This document shows positions 33,372 through 42,888 of a DNA stretch of 64,000 nucleotides, piece after piece. The notes under the pieces are model-generated. The model was not told the origin of the DNA and did no database searches. It worked only from the letters and a program-made list of their open reading frames with translations. Each line of letters opens with the position of its first letter. Position 1 is the first letter of the stretch. Origin of the DNA: Streptomyces sp. WMMB303. Lineage in GTDB: Bacteria > Actinomycetota > Actinomycetes > Streptomycetales > Streptomycetaceae. The stretch lies in the NCBI RefSeq assembly GCF_029351045.1, contig NZ_JARKIN010000001.1, forward strand, positions 5,673,001 to 5,737,000, given 5' to 3'. A program made the translations under genes and the position numbers.

Positions 33372-34487
33372 TCAGGGCGCCTTGCACCGGGTGAGCTCGT
33401 CGGTCCTGCCGCTGCGGATCTTCTTCAGCGCGCTGAGCGCGTCGTCGATGGTGGCGGTCTTCACCAGGGTGAGGCCCTCGGGCTTGTCCTTGGCGGCGGA
33501 GGCGCAGTTGCCCGCGGGGGTGAGGAAGTACTCGGCGCCCTTCTTGCGGGCGCCCACGGTCTTCATCTGGATGCCGCCGATCTCGCCCACCTTGCCGTCG
33601 TCGTCGATGGTGCCCGTCCCGGCGACGAACTTCCCGCCGGTCAGGTCGGCGGGGGTGAGCTTGTCGACGATGCCGAGCGCGAACATCAGTCCGGCGCTGG
33701 GGCCGCCGATGTCGGCGAGCTTGATGTCGATCTCGAACGGGAAGGTGTGCCCCACCGCGGGCTGGATGCCCACGACCGCACGGCCGTCGTCCGCGGCCTT
33801 CCGGGTGCCGACGGTGACCTTCTCGGCGTCCTCGGCCGGGGGCTTCTCGCCCCGCTTCTGGGCGGCCTTCACCCGGGCCGCCGGGATCACGGTGAAGGTG
33901 ACCTTCTCGCCGGGCTTGTGCCGGGTGACCAGCTTGCCCACGCTCTGCGCCCCTCCGACCGGTGTGCCGTCCACCGCCGTGATGACGTCTCCCGCGTGCA
34001 GCCGCTTGTGCGCGGGGGCGCCCTTCTCCACGGAGCCGACCAGGATGTGGGTGCTGACCGGGAGATCCAGCTCCTTCAGGGCTGCGGCCTTGGCGCTCTC
34101 CTGGGAGGCGGTGAATTCCTCGGCGTTCTCCTCGTCGACCTCCTGGGCCGATTTGTCGTCCGGGTAGAGCGTGTGGTGCGGGACGACCAGGCTGTCATGG
34201 CGCAGCCAGCCGGACAGTGCCCCGAAGAGGGTCATCTTGTACTCGGAGCTGGTGACGCGGACGGTCGTCATATTGAGGTTGCCCGAGGTGTCGTACACCT
34301 CGGGACGCCCTTTGCGGCCCGGCTCGTCCTTGACGTTGAGCACCGGATCCCCGTCGTGCGAACCGAGGGTGTTCACCGTCGGGCCCGGTGACATCTCGGC
34401 ATAGGGCACGTTCAGGAGCGCTCCGGCGCAGAACATCGTTATGAGCAGCAGCGCAGAGGTCAGCAGGGTCGCGGTGCGGCGAGGCAT
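33372..34487 (-). CDS. PDZ-Lon-like protease (YlbL family)
   Basis: 371-residue protease anchored by an N-terminal membrane segment (residues 7-27). A PDZ domain spans about 140-205 (HILVGSVEKGAPAHKRL, GDVITAVDG). The C-terminal Lon-type domain has the nucleophile Ser264 in GGPSAGLMFAL and the catalytic Lys309 in GGIQMK. An unusual lysine-rich stretch sits between the domains. Its position beside UPF0182 is the same in mycobacteria. The substrate is unknown; a membrane quality-control role is plausible. Confidence 0.93.
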   Translation of the reverse strand: MPRRTATLLTSALLLITMFCAGALLNVPYAEMSPGPTVNTLGSHDGDPVLNVKDEPGRKGRPEVYDTSGNLNMTTVRVTSSEYKMTLFGALSGWLRHDSLVVPHHTLYPDDKSAQEVDEENAEEFTASQESAKAAALKELDLPVSTHILVGSVEKGAPAHKRLHAGDVITAVDGTPVGGAQSVGKLVTRHKPGEKVTFTVIPAARVKAAQKRGEKPPAEDAEKVTVGTRKAADDGRAVVGIQPAVGHTFPFEIDIKLADIGGPSAGLMFALGIVDKLTPADLTGGKFVAGTGTIDDDGKVGEIGGIQMKTVGARKKGAEYFLTPAGNCASAAKDKPEGLTLVKTATIDDALSALKKIRSGRTDELTRCKAP

Positions 34488-34512
34488 GGCACGACAGTAC
34501 GGGAAGGGCCTG

Positions 34513-34818
34513 TCAACCTGCTTCCCGGGCCGGTCCGTCCGGGGTCGTGCGGGCCGCCGCGCCGGCGGAGGCGAGTTCGTGATCCGCCTTGCGCCGCCAC
34601 CACCGGGGGTCGCGGCGGGCCTCGGGCTCGTCGGCCACCGCAGAGGCGTCGGGGGCGTCGTCGGCGCGGGACCGCTCCATGGCGACCCGGAAGCGCTCGT
34701 AGCCGGCCACCCCTGCGGCGTCGGGCGTCTTGACCCGGCGCCGCCCGACCCAGCTTCCCCACATGCTCGTGGCGACAGCGGCGACCAACGGGATCAGCAA
34801 CCAGGCGAGAGCAGCCAT
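34513..34818 (-). CDS. Small single-pass membrane protein, hypothetical
   Basis: 101 residues. The first 20 are one membrane helix (MAALAWLLIPLVAAVATSMW); the rest is a charged cytoplasmic region with RRDPRWWRRKADHELAS. GGGAGG lies six bases upstream of the ATG. It ends 25 bases before the PDZ protease gene on the same strand, so they may be one transcript. I do not recognise the family. Confidence 0.6.
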   Translation of the reverse strand: MAALAWLLIPLVAAVATSMWGSWVGRRRVKTPDAAGVAGYERFRVAMERSRADDAPDASAVADEPEARRDPRWWRRKADHELASAGAAARTTPDGPAREAG

Positions 34819-34983
34819 CCGGAACCTCCCGACCCTCGTAGGTGCCTCCCGGGCACACGGCCCGGCGACCGGCAGACCGGCCGATGAGCAGATTAACCGT
34901 CGGTGTCTCAACGGTCAGGGCGAGGGGCCGGTTACGCAACCGGAACGAGCTGCACCCGCGTGCGCGGCGGACTGTGCCGAGCC

Positions 34984-35009
34984 CCCGGGATTCCGGGGTG
35001 ATTCCCGGG
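34984..35009 (-). terminator. Hairpin after moaE
   Basis: CCCGGGA (34984-34990) and TCCCGGG (35003-35009) pair perfectly with a 12-base loop, 15 bases past the moaE stop on the minus strand. Confidence 0.5.
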
Positions 35010-35023
35010 CCGGGAACGGCTGC

Positions 35024-35530
<507 letters not shown>

Positions 35531-35639
35531 GCTGCCCTACCTGCCCCGGATCCGGAACACCCCGCCTGTCGCACCCGTCGTGTCGTACCCGCGCGACCGA
35601 GCTGGGCCCGCGGGGACCGCTCACAGCCCACGGGTGCCG

Positions 35640-36740
35640 CTACAGCCCGCGCCGCTTGCGCGCCCTGCGCACCAGTGCGGCGGTCCCCAGCAGCGCGACG
35701 GTCGCACCCGCGGCGCCGGCCGCGGTGGCCGCCTCCGTACGGCCCAGTCGCCGCCCCGCGACGGTGTGCCTGCCCGAGACGTCCTCCAGCAAAGCCTCGA
35801 GCACCTCCTCGTTCGTCCAGGCCGGACGCCAGCCCGCGTCGTGCAGCCGGCTGCCGCTGACCACCCAGGGATGCATGGTGTAGGCGAGGTCGGCGGCGGG
35901 CGAGGGGGTCAGTCCGAGCCGGTGCAGCCGGGAGGCGGCGCCCAGCGCGACGCTGGAGGGCAGCTCCATCCGACGCATCCCGGTGAGCTGCTCGACCTCC
36001 TCCTGCTCCAGCCAGCCGTCGCAGCCCACCACCATCTCGCCCTCGACCTTCTCCAGAGCGGCGTACTCGAGCGCGCCGACCAGGTCCTCCACGTGGCAGA
36101 ACTGCCAGCAGGGGCGTGATCCGGCGACCACCAGGAGCCGCGGCGACTCGAAGTGGCGGGTGAGCGTGGTGTCCGTTCCGGCGCCGACCAGCACGGTGGG
36201 GCGCAGAACGGTCACGTCGAGGCCCGGGTGGGCCCGCGGGGCGCGCTGGGCCAGGCGTTCGAGCTCCAGCAGGTCGCCCACTCCCGTGGCGTCCGCGGTG
36301 GCCCGCAGCTCGGCGTCCTCCGAGAGCGGCACGTCGTTGTCCTGGAGCGCTCCGTAGACCATCGCCGAGGTGCACAGCACCACCCGGCGGACGCCCGCGG
36401 CCGCCGCGGCGGTCAGCACGGTCTGGGTGCCGCGCACGTTGTAGGCGGTGCGGGCCACCGGGTCGGTCTCCAGATCCAGGTCGAGCGCCAGGTGGACGAC
36501 CACGTCCACCGGGTCGCCGTCGCCGCGCAGCCGGTCGGCGATGGCCGGGTCCCGCACGTCCAGGGTGTGCCACTGGGCCTCGGTCACCTCGCCTCTGCGC
36601 TCGTCCAGTGCGATGACCTGCTTGATCTCCTCGGACGCCGCCAGCCGCTCGGTGAGCAGCGCGCCGACCCCCGCGGCTGCGCCGGTGACGGCGACGGTCG
36701 GGGTTCGCGCTGCGCGAACGTGGGACTCGGAGGAACTCAC
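35640..36740 (-). CDS. Extended SDR protein, NAD-dependent epimerase-like, membrane-tailed
   Basis: 366 residues. An N-terminal Rossmann motif VAVTGAAAGVGALLTERL, Asp-rich nucleotide end, and VVLCTSAMVYGALQ (the catalytic Tyr region) give an extended short-chain dehydrogenase. The YxxxK lysine is not where expected, so catalysis is unsure. The C-terminus has an Ala/Gly-rich hydrophobic segment (GAAGATVALLGTAAL) and an RRARKRR end, suggesting a membrane anchor. It lies 109 bases upstream of moaE on the same strand and is divergent from the zincin gene. Confidence 0.8.
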   Translation of the reverse strand: MSSSESHVRAARTPTVAVTGAAAGVGALLTERLAASEEIKQVIALDERRGEVTEAQWHTLDVRDPAIADRLRGDGDPVDVVVHLALDLDLETDPVARTAYNVRGTQTVLTAAAAAGVRRVVLCTSAMVYGALQDNDVPLSEDAELRATADATGVGDLLELERLAQRAPRAHPGLDVTVLRPTVLVGAGTDTTLTRHFESPRLLVVAGSRPCWQFCHVEDLVGALEYAALEKVEGEMVVGCDGWLEQEEVEQLTGMRRMELPSSVALGAASRLHRLGLTPSPAADLAYTMHPWVVSGSRLHDAGWRPAWTNEEVLEALLEDVSGRHTVAGRRLGRTEAATAAGAAGATVALLGTAALVRRARKRRGL

Positions 36741-36927
36741 CGGGCGTCTCCAGTGGTTGTTTCTGGTACGGGGTGCGCAGGCCCCATCCTGCCTGACTCG
36801 TGTCTAGGCTGGAGGCAGAGCCCGCACATCGCACCAGGACATAACGGCGCAGACCCGACCGCACCGAGGACATGCAGACCGTCCACGAACCACCAGACCG
36901 TCCTACGAGACAGAGCCGAGGAAACCC

Positions 36928-38442
36928 GTGAGTGACACCCCATTCGGATTCGGCGTACCTCCTGAGGAGCCCGAGGACGGGAACGACGGCGAGAAGAAGA
37001 AGCCGGGCGGCGACCAGCCGAACCCGTTCGGTTTCGGCGGCGCCACGGGCTCCGGCGGTGCCGACAACCCCCTGGCGGCGATGTTCGGCTCGCTGGGCGG
37101 CGGGCAGGGCCAGCTCGACCCGAGCGACCTGGGTGCCGCCTTCCAGAAGCTCGGCCAGATGCTCTCCTACGAGGGCGGCCCGGTGAACTGGGACATGGCC
37201 AAGGACATCGCGCGGCAGACGGTCGCGTCGGGGGCCCAGGACGGCTCCAAGGACGCCTCCGTCAGCCCGCACGACCGCGCGGCCGTCGAGGAGGCCGTAC
37301 GGCTGGCCGACCTGTGGCTGGACGGGGTGACCTCCCTGCCCTCCGGCTCCGGCGCCGCGGTGGCCTGGAGCCGCGCGGAGTGGGTCGAGGCCACGCTGCC
37401 GGTCTGGAAGGACCTGGTCGACCCGGTCGCCGAGCGCGTCGGTTCCGCCATGGGCGACGTGCTGCCCGAGGAGATGCAGGCGATGGCCGGCCCGCTGCTC
37501 GGCATGATGCGCTCCATGGGGGGCGCCATGTTCGGCACCCAGATCGGGCAGGCGCTCGGCGTGCTGGCGGGCGAGGTCGTCGGCTCCACGGACATCGGAC
37601 TTCCGCTCGGGCCGGCCAACAAGGCGGCACTGCTGCCGGTCAACATCGAGGCGCTCGGGGGCGGGCTGGGCATCCCGCTGGAGGAGGTCCGCCTCTACCT
37701 GGCCCTCCGGGAGGCCGCGCACCAGCGGCTGTTCGCGCACGTCCCCTGGCTGCGCTCGCACCTCTTCGGCGCCGTCGAGGGCTACGCCCGGGGCATCAAG
37801 GTGGACACCGCCAAGCTGGAGGACGTGGTCGGGCAGATCGACCCGCAGCGCCCCGAGGAACTGCAGGAAGCGCTCCAGCAGGGCATGTTCCAGCCGGAGG
37901 ACTCCCCGCAGCAGAAGGCGGCGCTCGCCCGGCTGGAGACGGCGCTGGCGCTGGTCGAGGGCTGGGTGGACGCGGTGGTGCACGCCGCGGCCGAACCGCA
38001 CCTGCCGTCCGCCTCCGCGCTGCGCGAGACGCTGCGCAGGCGGCGCGCCTCCGGCGGCCCGGCGGAGCAGACCTTCTCCACGCTGATCGGCCTGGAGCTG
38101 CGCCCCCGTCGGCTGCGCGACGCGTCCCGGCTGTGGGCCTCGCTGGCCGACGCACGGGGCGCCGAGGGCCGGGACGCCGTGTGGGAGCACCCGGACATGC
38201 TGCCGACGGCCGCTGACCTGGACGACCCGGACGCCTTCGTCCACCACGAGCAGCCGGACTTCTCCGAGCTGGACAAGATGCTGGGCGACGCGGCCGCAGC
38301 GGACAGCGGCACCGGCAGCACCCCTCGGGACGAAACCGGGAACGAGACCTCCGGCCGCGACCGATCGCAGGAGAAGCGCTCCGGGGAGCAGCCCGGCGAC
38401 ACGGACGGCACCGACGGCGGCGAGGGCGAAGGCACGCGGTGA
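36928..38442 (+). CDS. Zincin_2 / DUF2342-family putative metalloprotease
   Basis: 504-residue acidic protein of a conserved actinobacterial family annotated as zinc-dependent metalloprotease. The helix with the family motif reads LREAAHQRLFAHVPWL. The usual HExxH is reduced to ExxH, as in the family, so peptidase activity is unproven. The C-terminal 60 residues are disordered and rich in Gly/Ser/Asp. GAGGAAA precedes the GTG start. Its GTGA overlap with the NUDIX gene suggests an operon. A homologue sits near the PDZ protease in mycobacteria. Confidence 0.85.
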   Translation: MSDTPFGFGVPPEEPEDGNDGEKKKPGGDQPNPFGFGGATGSGGADNPLAAMFGSLGGGQGQLDPSDLGAAFQKLGQMLSYEGGPVNWDMAKDIARQTVASGAQDGSKDASVSPHDRAAVEEAVRLADLWLDGVTSLPSGSGAAVAWSRAEWVEATLPVWKDLVDPVAERVGSAMGDVLPEEMQAMAGPLLGMMRSMGGAMFGTQIGQALGVLAGEVVGSTDIGLPLGPANKAALLPVNIEALGGGLGIPLEEVRLYLALREAAHQRLFAHVPWLRSHLFGAVEGYARGIKVDTAKLEDVVGQIDPQRPEELQEALQQGMFQPEDSPQQKAALARLETALALVEGWVDAVVHAAAEPHLPSASALRETLRRRRASGGPAEQTFSTLIGLELRPRRLRDASRLWASLADARGAEGRDAVWEHPDMLPTAADLDDPDAFVHHEQPDFSELDKMLGDAAAADSGTGSTPRDETGNETSGRDRSQEKRSGEQPGDTDGTDGGEGEGTR

Positions 38443-39017
38443 GCGCGTCACCGAACGGCCTCCACGCGGATGCCGAGCGTGTCCTCACCCGGTGGCGCGG
38501 CCAGGACGGCGACCTCGCCCAGGAGGAGCTGCGCCAGGAGTACCTGCGCCACCTCGCCGACCGGCCGGACGGCATGTGGAAGGCATGCTCCGCGGGGCAC
38601 ATCACCGCCAGCGCGATGGTCGTCGACCCGCGGAATGACCGGGTGCTGCTGACGCTCCACCGCAAGCTGGGCAGATGGTTGCAGATGGGGGGCCACTGCG
38701 AGCCGGAGGACACCACCCTGGCAGGAGCGGCGCTGCGGGAGGCCACGGAGGAGTCGGGCATCCCGGGGCTCTCCCTGCTGCCCGGCGGCCCGCTCAGGCT
38801 CGACAAGCACCGCACGCCCTGCGCCTGGCATCTGGATGTGCAGTACGCGGCTCTCGCCCCCGAGGGCGCCGTCGCGGCGATCAGCGAGGAGTCCCTGGAT
38901 CTGCGCTGGTTCGGCTTCGAGGAGGTGGCCGGGGTCGAGGATGCGTCCGTGGTGCGGCTCGCCCGGCTCTCGGCCGCGGCGGTCGCGGTCAGCCCCGGCC
39001 GGACCCCTCTCCCATGA
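38439..39017 (+). CDS. NUDIX hydrolase
   Basis: 192 residues. The NUDIX box is complete at about 84-107: G(x5)E spacing in GGHCEPEDTT followed by REATEESGIPG. It would hydrolyse a nucleoside diphosphate linked to another moiety; the substrate is unknown. Starts with GTG in a four-base overlap (GTGA) of the zincin gene, so both are co-translated. Its last 29 bases overlap the convergent YgjP-like gene. Confidence 0.9.
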   Translation: MSASPNGLHADAERVLTRWRGQDGDLAQEELRQEYLRHLADRPDGMWKACSAGHITASAMVVDPRNDRVLLTLHRKLGRWLQMGGHCEPEDTTLAGAALREATEESGIPGLSLLPGGPLRLDKHRTPCAWHLDVQYAALAPEGAVAAISEESLDLRWFGFEEVAGVEDASVVRLARLSAAAVAVSPGRTPLP

Positions 39018-39600
39018 CGGAGCCGGAACCCTCCTCCGGGACGGGGCCGGGGCCTTCTCCCGCTACGGGCTGGTGCGGCAGCCGCTCGGCTGCCGCCACC
39101 CCCTCCAGGTAGCCGCGCGCCCGCTCGGTGCGCGGATACGCCTCCAGCAGTCGCCAGAACCGCGGACCGTGGCCGGGCACGAGCAGATGCGCCAACTCGT
39201 GCAGCAGCACGTAGTCGATGACGTACTCGGGCATGCCCTGCAGCCGGTGGGAGAGGCGGATACTGCCCTCCGCCGGTGTGCAGGAGCCCCAGCGGGTGTT
39301 CTGGTTGGTCACCCAGCGCACCGAGGCGGGCCGGGCATGCCCGCCGAGATACTGCTCGGAGAGGGTCGCCGCGCGCCGGGCGAGGTCGCTGTCGTCGAGC
39401 ATGCGCCTGCTCTCCTGGGCGGCGAGCTTGTCGAGCATCACGCCGACCCAGCGCGCCTCCTCGTCCGCCGTCATGCGGGCCGGCAGCAGCACGACGGTGC
39501 GGTCGCCTTCGCGGTAGGCGGAGACGGTGCGGCGTCGGCGGGTGCTGCGGCGCACCTCGACCGCGCGTCGGCTGGTGCTGTTCAGCGGGTCGGCGGGCAC
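38989..39600 (-). CDS. YgjP-like metallopeptidase domain protein
   Basis: 203 residues. HELAH at 134-138 with a third His at 144 (VPGHGPRFW) forms the zinc site of the YgjP/WLM-type family, and TRWGSC (102-107) is the usual WGSC motif. The C-terminal 30 residues are Gly/Glu repeats and look disordered. The gene ends inside the NUDIX gene (29-base tail-to-tail overlap). No ribosome site stands out before the ATG. Peptidase activity is inferred. Confidence 0.85.
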   Translation of the reverse strand: MPADPLNSTSRRAVEVRRSTRRRRTVSAYREGDRTVVLLPARMTADEEARWVGVMLDKLAAQESRRMLDDSDLARRAATLSEQYLGGHARPASVRWVTNQNTRWGSCTPAEGSIRLSHRLQGMPEYVIDYVLLHELAHLLVPGHGPRFWRLLEAYPRTERARGYLEGVAAAERLPHQPVAGEGPGPVPEEGSGSVMGEGSGRG

Positions 39601-39726
39601 GCCCCGACGTTACCCGCTGCGGTCGGCGGAAGTCCCGCCTCCAGGCTTGTTCGAGGAGGAAAGGCGACAAGAGACGGGGCACGGTGTAGATGAACGGCTC
39701 ACGCTCGTATGACTGATGCCCTCGCC

Positions 39727-39735
39727 TGTGGACAA
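39727..39735. promoter_or_regulatory. Single DnaA-box-like nonamer
   Basis: TGTGGACAA, whose reverse is TTGTCCACA, matches the DnaA box known from Streptomyces. It stands alone in the 224-base gap ahead of the ThiF-like gene, where I see no other feature. A single site may be chance. Confidence 0.4.
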
Positions 39736-39824
39736 CGCGCTCCGCGAAATCCGCCGGCGACGGCATGCTGTCCCCAGTGATCGACAGCCGAGCCGGGTCG
39801 AGTCCCGGCACGTCAGGGGGGAAC

Positions 39825-40916
39825 GTGCACCCGATGATCAAGCCCGCGCTACGGCGGGGCTGGCGAGACAGGCAGACCGTGCAGTGCGGTGTGGCACCCG
39901 CGCACGCGGTGCTGCTGGGACCGTTGAGCGACGCGGCGGCGGCCTTCATCGAGATGATGGACGGAACCCGCAGCATGGAGCGGCTCCAGCAGGAAGCGGA
40001 CCGGCTCGGGCTGGCGCCCCGGACCCCGGCGAAAATCACCGAGCGGCTCAGCGCCGCCGGGGTCTTGGACGATGCGACGGCCGACCGCGAAGCCGCGGCA
40101 CACGTCACCGACCGGTTGCGGCCGGATCTGGCGTCACTGTCCGTGGTGCATCGCGAACCGGGCGGCGGGGTGCGCAGACTCGCCGCCCGGCGGGCCGCGC
40201 GCGTCCAGGTACGAGGGCTGGGCCGGGTGGGCGCCGCGGTGGCCGCGGCCCTGTCGGCCGCGGGGGTGGGCCAGGTGGATGTGGCGGACGGGGGCGTGGT
40301 GGAGGAGTGGGACACCGGACCGTGCGGGGTGCCTCCGGAGCAGGTGGGCACGCGCCGCGACGTGGCGGCACGCGGCGTGGTCCGCCGCTCCCGCTCCTGG
40401 CGGAGCGGCGCCCGCTCCGAGGTCGGCCTGGTCGTGGTGACACCGCGGGACGGCCTGGACGCCTACGCCCCCGACCCGGAAGCCACCGAGCGCTTCATGG
40501 AAGCGGGAACACCCCATTTGTTCGGCGGCGTGGTCGAGGCCACCGGGGTGGTGGGCCCTCTGGTGCTGCCCGGATCCGCGCCGTGCGCGGAGTGCCTGGC
40601 ACGCACCCGGGCGGAACGGGAGCCCAGCTGGCCGATGCTGGTGGGCCAGTGGCGGACGGCGAGCAGACGGCGTACGGGGGTGCCCGCCTGCGACACGGCA
40701 CTGGCCACCATGGTGGCGGGCGCGATCGCCTCCTACGCGCTGAGCTATCTGGACGGGGACGGAGCCTGCGCGGTGGGTTACCGGTTGCGGTTCGCGCTGC
40801 CCCACCTGCTGCCGGACACCGAGCAGTTCGCGGCGCATCCGGAGTGTCCGTGCGGTGCCGCTTCGGTGACCGCACCCCCCGCACAGCCGCGAACAGACGA
40901 AGGCAGGCGACAATGA
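39825..40916 (+). CDS. ThiF/E1-superfamily Rossmann protein, function unknown
   Basis: 363 residues. The centre reads RVQVRGLGRVGAAVAAALSAAGVGQVDVADGG, a Rossmann dinucleotide-like motif as in ThiF/MoeB/E1 enzymes. C-terminal CAECLARTRAE and CPCG hold Cys pairs that may bind zinc. The ATP-binding Arg and adenylation motifs of true ThiF are not clear, so this may be a divergent or inactive member. I chose the GTG with AGGGGGGAA directly upstream (MHPMIKPAL). It ends 60 bases before the ABC1 kinase gene on the same strand. Confidence 0.68.
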   Translation: MHPMIKPALRRGWRDRQTVQCGVAPAHAVLLGPLSDAAAAFIEMMDGTRSMERLQQEADRLGLAPRTPAKITERLSAAGVLDDATADREAAAHVTDRLRPDLASLSVVHREPGGGVRRLAARRAARVQVRGLGRVGAAVAAALSAAGVGQVDVADGGVVEEWDTGPCGVPPEQVGTRRDVAARGVVRRSRSWRSGARSEVGLVVVTPRDGLDAYAPDPEATERFMEAGTPHLFGGVVEATGVVGPLVLPGSAPCAECLARTRAEREPSWPMLVGQWRTASRRRTGVPACDTALATMVAGAIASYALSYLDGDGACAVGYRLRFALPHLLPDTEQFAAHPECPCGAASVTAPPAQPRTDEGRRQ

Positions 40917-40976
40917 CCGGGTGGCCGACGTCCTCGGTGCTGTCTCGGGTGAGCTGTCAGGGAGTTGGAGGGACGC

Positions 40977-42392
40977 ATGTCTGATCTTCCGCGCAAGGCG
41001 GTGACGCGGACGGCCAAACTGGCCGCCCTGCCGCTGGGCTTCGCGGGCCGCTCCGCATGGGGGCTCGGCAAGCGCCTCGGGGGCCTCTCCGCCGATCTCG
41101 TCGGCCAGGAGCTGCAGCAGCGGACGGCCGAGCAGCTCTTCAAGGTGCTCGGCGAGCTGAAGGGGGGTGCCATGAAGTTCGGGCAGGCCCTCTCGGTCTT
41201 CGAGTCCGCTCTCCCCGACGAGCTGGCGGGCCCCTACCGCGCCACCCTGACCCGACTCCAGGAAGCCGCTCCGCCGATGCCCGCCGGCACCGTGCACAAA
41301 GTGCTGGAGGAGGAGCTGGGCCAGGAGTGGCGCGAGTACTTCGCCGAGTTCGACGACAAGCCCGCCGCGGCGGCCTCCATAGGCCAGGTACACCGCGCCG
41401 TCTGGCACGACGGGCGGGAAGTCGCGGTCAAGGTGCAGTACCCGGGCGCCGGCGAAGCCCTCGTCTCCGACCTCACCCAACTGAGCCGGTTCGCCCGGCT
41501 GCTGGGCCCGCTGATACCGGGCATGGACATCAAACCGCTCATCGCGGAGCTGCACGAGCGGATCGCCGAGGAGCTCGATTACAGCCTGGAGGCGGAGGCC
41601 CAGCGCAGCTACGCGGAGGAGTACGAGGCGGACGAGGACGTCGTCGTCCCGCACGTGATCCACCAGGCCGACCGGGTCCTGGTGTCCCAGTGGCTGGAGG
41701 GCGTACCGCTCTCGCAGGTGATCGCCGACGGCAGCCAGGAAGAACGGGACCGCGCCGGGCGGCTGCTGAGCCGGTTCCTCTTCTCCGGCCCCGTACGCAC
41801 CGGACTGCTGCACGCGGACCCGCATCCGGGAAACTTCCGGCTGGTCCCCGGCGGCACCGGAACCTCCGCGGACTGGCGCCTGGGAGTGCTGGACTTCGGC
41901 ACCGTCGACCGACTGCCGGAAGGACTGCCTCCCACGATCGGCGAGGTGCTGCGGATGATGCTCGACGGCGACGCGGAGACGGCCTACGCCCTGCTCCGCG
42001 AAGAAGGGTTCGTCAAGCGGGAGATAGAGCTGGAACCGGAAGCGGTACGGGAGTACCTGCTGCCGATCGTCGAGCCCGCCTGCGTGGAGGAGTTCGCCTT
42101 CAGCAGAGACTGGATGCGCACACAGGCAGCCCGGATCGCCGACCCCCGCTCCGCGGCGCACCAGCTGGGGCGGCAGCTCAACCTGCCGCCGTCCTATCTG
42201 CTGATCCACCGGGTGACGCTCAGCACCATCGGCGTCCTGTGCCAGCTCGGCGCGACGGTGCCGATGCGGCACGACATGGAGACCTGGGTGCCGGGGTTCG
42301 CCGCCGCGGAGGCCCCGGAGCCCGGGCGGTCCGAGGGGCCGCCGGGCGAGGAGACGGCAGCGGCCGGAGAGGAGCCGGAGATCGCCCTGTGA
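40977..42392 (+). CDS. ABC1/UbiB-family protein kinase-like
   Basis: 471 residues. Atypical kinase of the ABC1/UbiB family. Motifs: KFGQALS at 67-73 (family KxGQ), AASIGQVHRAVW, AVKVQYPG with the ATP lysine, HADPHPGNF (catalytic region) and LDFGTVD (metal Asp). In eukaryotes and E. coli the family supports quinone synthesis; here the role is unknown. The C-terminus is a Glu/Ala-rich tail. GGAGGGACGC lies just before the ATG. In mycobacteria a homologue adjoins whiB7, and here wblC follows. Confidence 0.92.
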   Translation: MSDLPRKAVTRTAKLAALPLGFAGRSAWGLGKRLGGLSADLVGQELQQRTAEQLFKVLGELKGGAMKFGQALSVFESALPDELAGPYRATLTRLQEAAPPMPAGTVHKVLEEELGQEWREYFAEFDDKPAAAASIGQVHRAVWHDGREVAVKVQYPGAGEALVSDLTQLSRFARLLGPLIPGMDIKPLIAELHERIAEELDYSLEAEAQRSYAEEYEADEDVVVPHVIHQADRVLVSQWLEGVPLSQVIADGSQEERDRAGRLLSRFLFSGPVRTGLLHADPHPGNFRLVPGGTGTSADWRLGVLDFGTVDRLPEGLPPTIGEVLRMMLDGDAETAYALLREEGFVKREIELEPEAVREYLLPIVEPACVEEFAFSRDWMRTQAARIADPRSAAHQLGRQLNLPPSYLLIHRVTLSTIGVLCQLGATVPMRHDMETWVPGFAAAEAPEPGRSEGPPGEETAAAGEEPEIAL

Positions 42393-42442
42393 ACAGGGTC
42401 CGCACCCCGGCCGCAGAACGGCACCCGGTCCGGCAGCAGCGG

Positions 42443-42490
42443 TGAACACCGGAGAGCCGGGGCCGACGGGCCCCGGCTCTCCGGTGTTCA
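42443..42490. terminator. Strong bidirectional terminator
   Basis: The arms 42443-42464 and 42469-42490 are perfectly complementary (22 bases) with a GACG loop. It separates the ABC1 kinase gene from the minus-strand small gene. Confidence 0.92.
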
Positions 42491-42529
42491 GGTCACACGG
42501 GCCGGATGTTCACAGACCGCATCACTGCA

Positions 42530-42775
42530 TCACTGCATCACGGCCATGGCGAGGGCACGCCGCGCGCGGAGCGTCGCACGCTCCGCGCGCCGCTGAAGGC
42601 GCTGCGCGGTCCTCAGCCGCAGCGCCCTGCGTTCCGATTCGGCCTCGTGCATTCGTTGCTGTATCTGTGCTCTGGCCAGGCTTTCTGGCATGAGTTGCAT
42701 GTCTCGGGTCCTGTTCTGGCGGACGACTGTCGCGTCGGAGCGGGTACGTGCGGTGGTCTCGTGGACGGGTGTCAT
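42530..42775 (-). CDS. Small basic protein downstream of wblC, hypothetical
   Basis: 81 residues, very Arg/Ala-rich and helical (RRALRLRTAQRLQRRAERAT), no Cys. AGGA lies about eight bases before the ATG; a shorter form could start at MQLMPES. The stop lies inside a short direct repeat of GCATCACT (2.75 units, 42519-42541). It is on the same strand as wblC, 113 bases downstream, and might be transcribed with it. I do not recognise the family. A DNA- or RNA-binding role would fit its charge but is not shown. Confidence 0.55.
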   Translation of the reverse strand: MTPVHETTARTRSDATVVRQNRTRDMQLMPESLARAQIQQRMHEAESERRALRLRTAQRLQRRAERATLRARRALAMAVMQ

Positions 42776-42888
42776 CGTCGGGTCCTGCTTCGTGAGGTGG
42801 CGCGTACGGGGATCCCGCGCCGACGGGCTGTCGATCGTTCCGGCAACCGCCTTGCGGCGGGCGGGCGATCCATGGGGGCGACGGGGGT

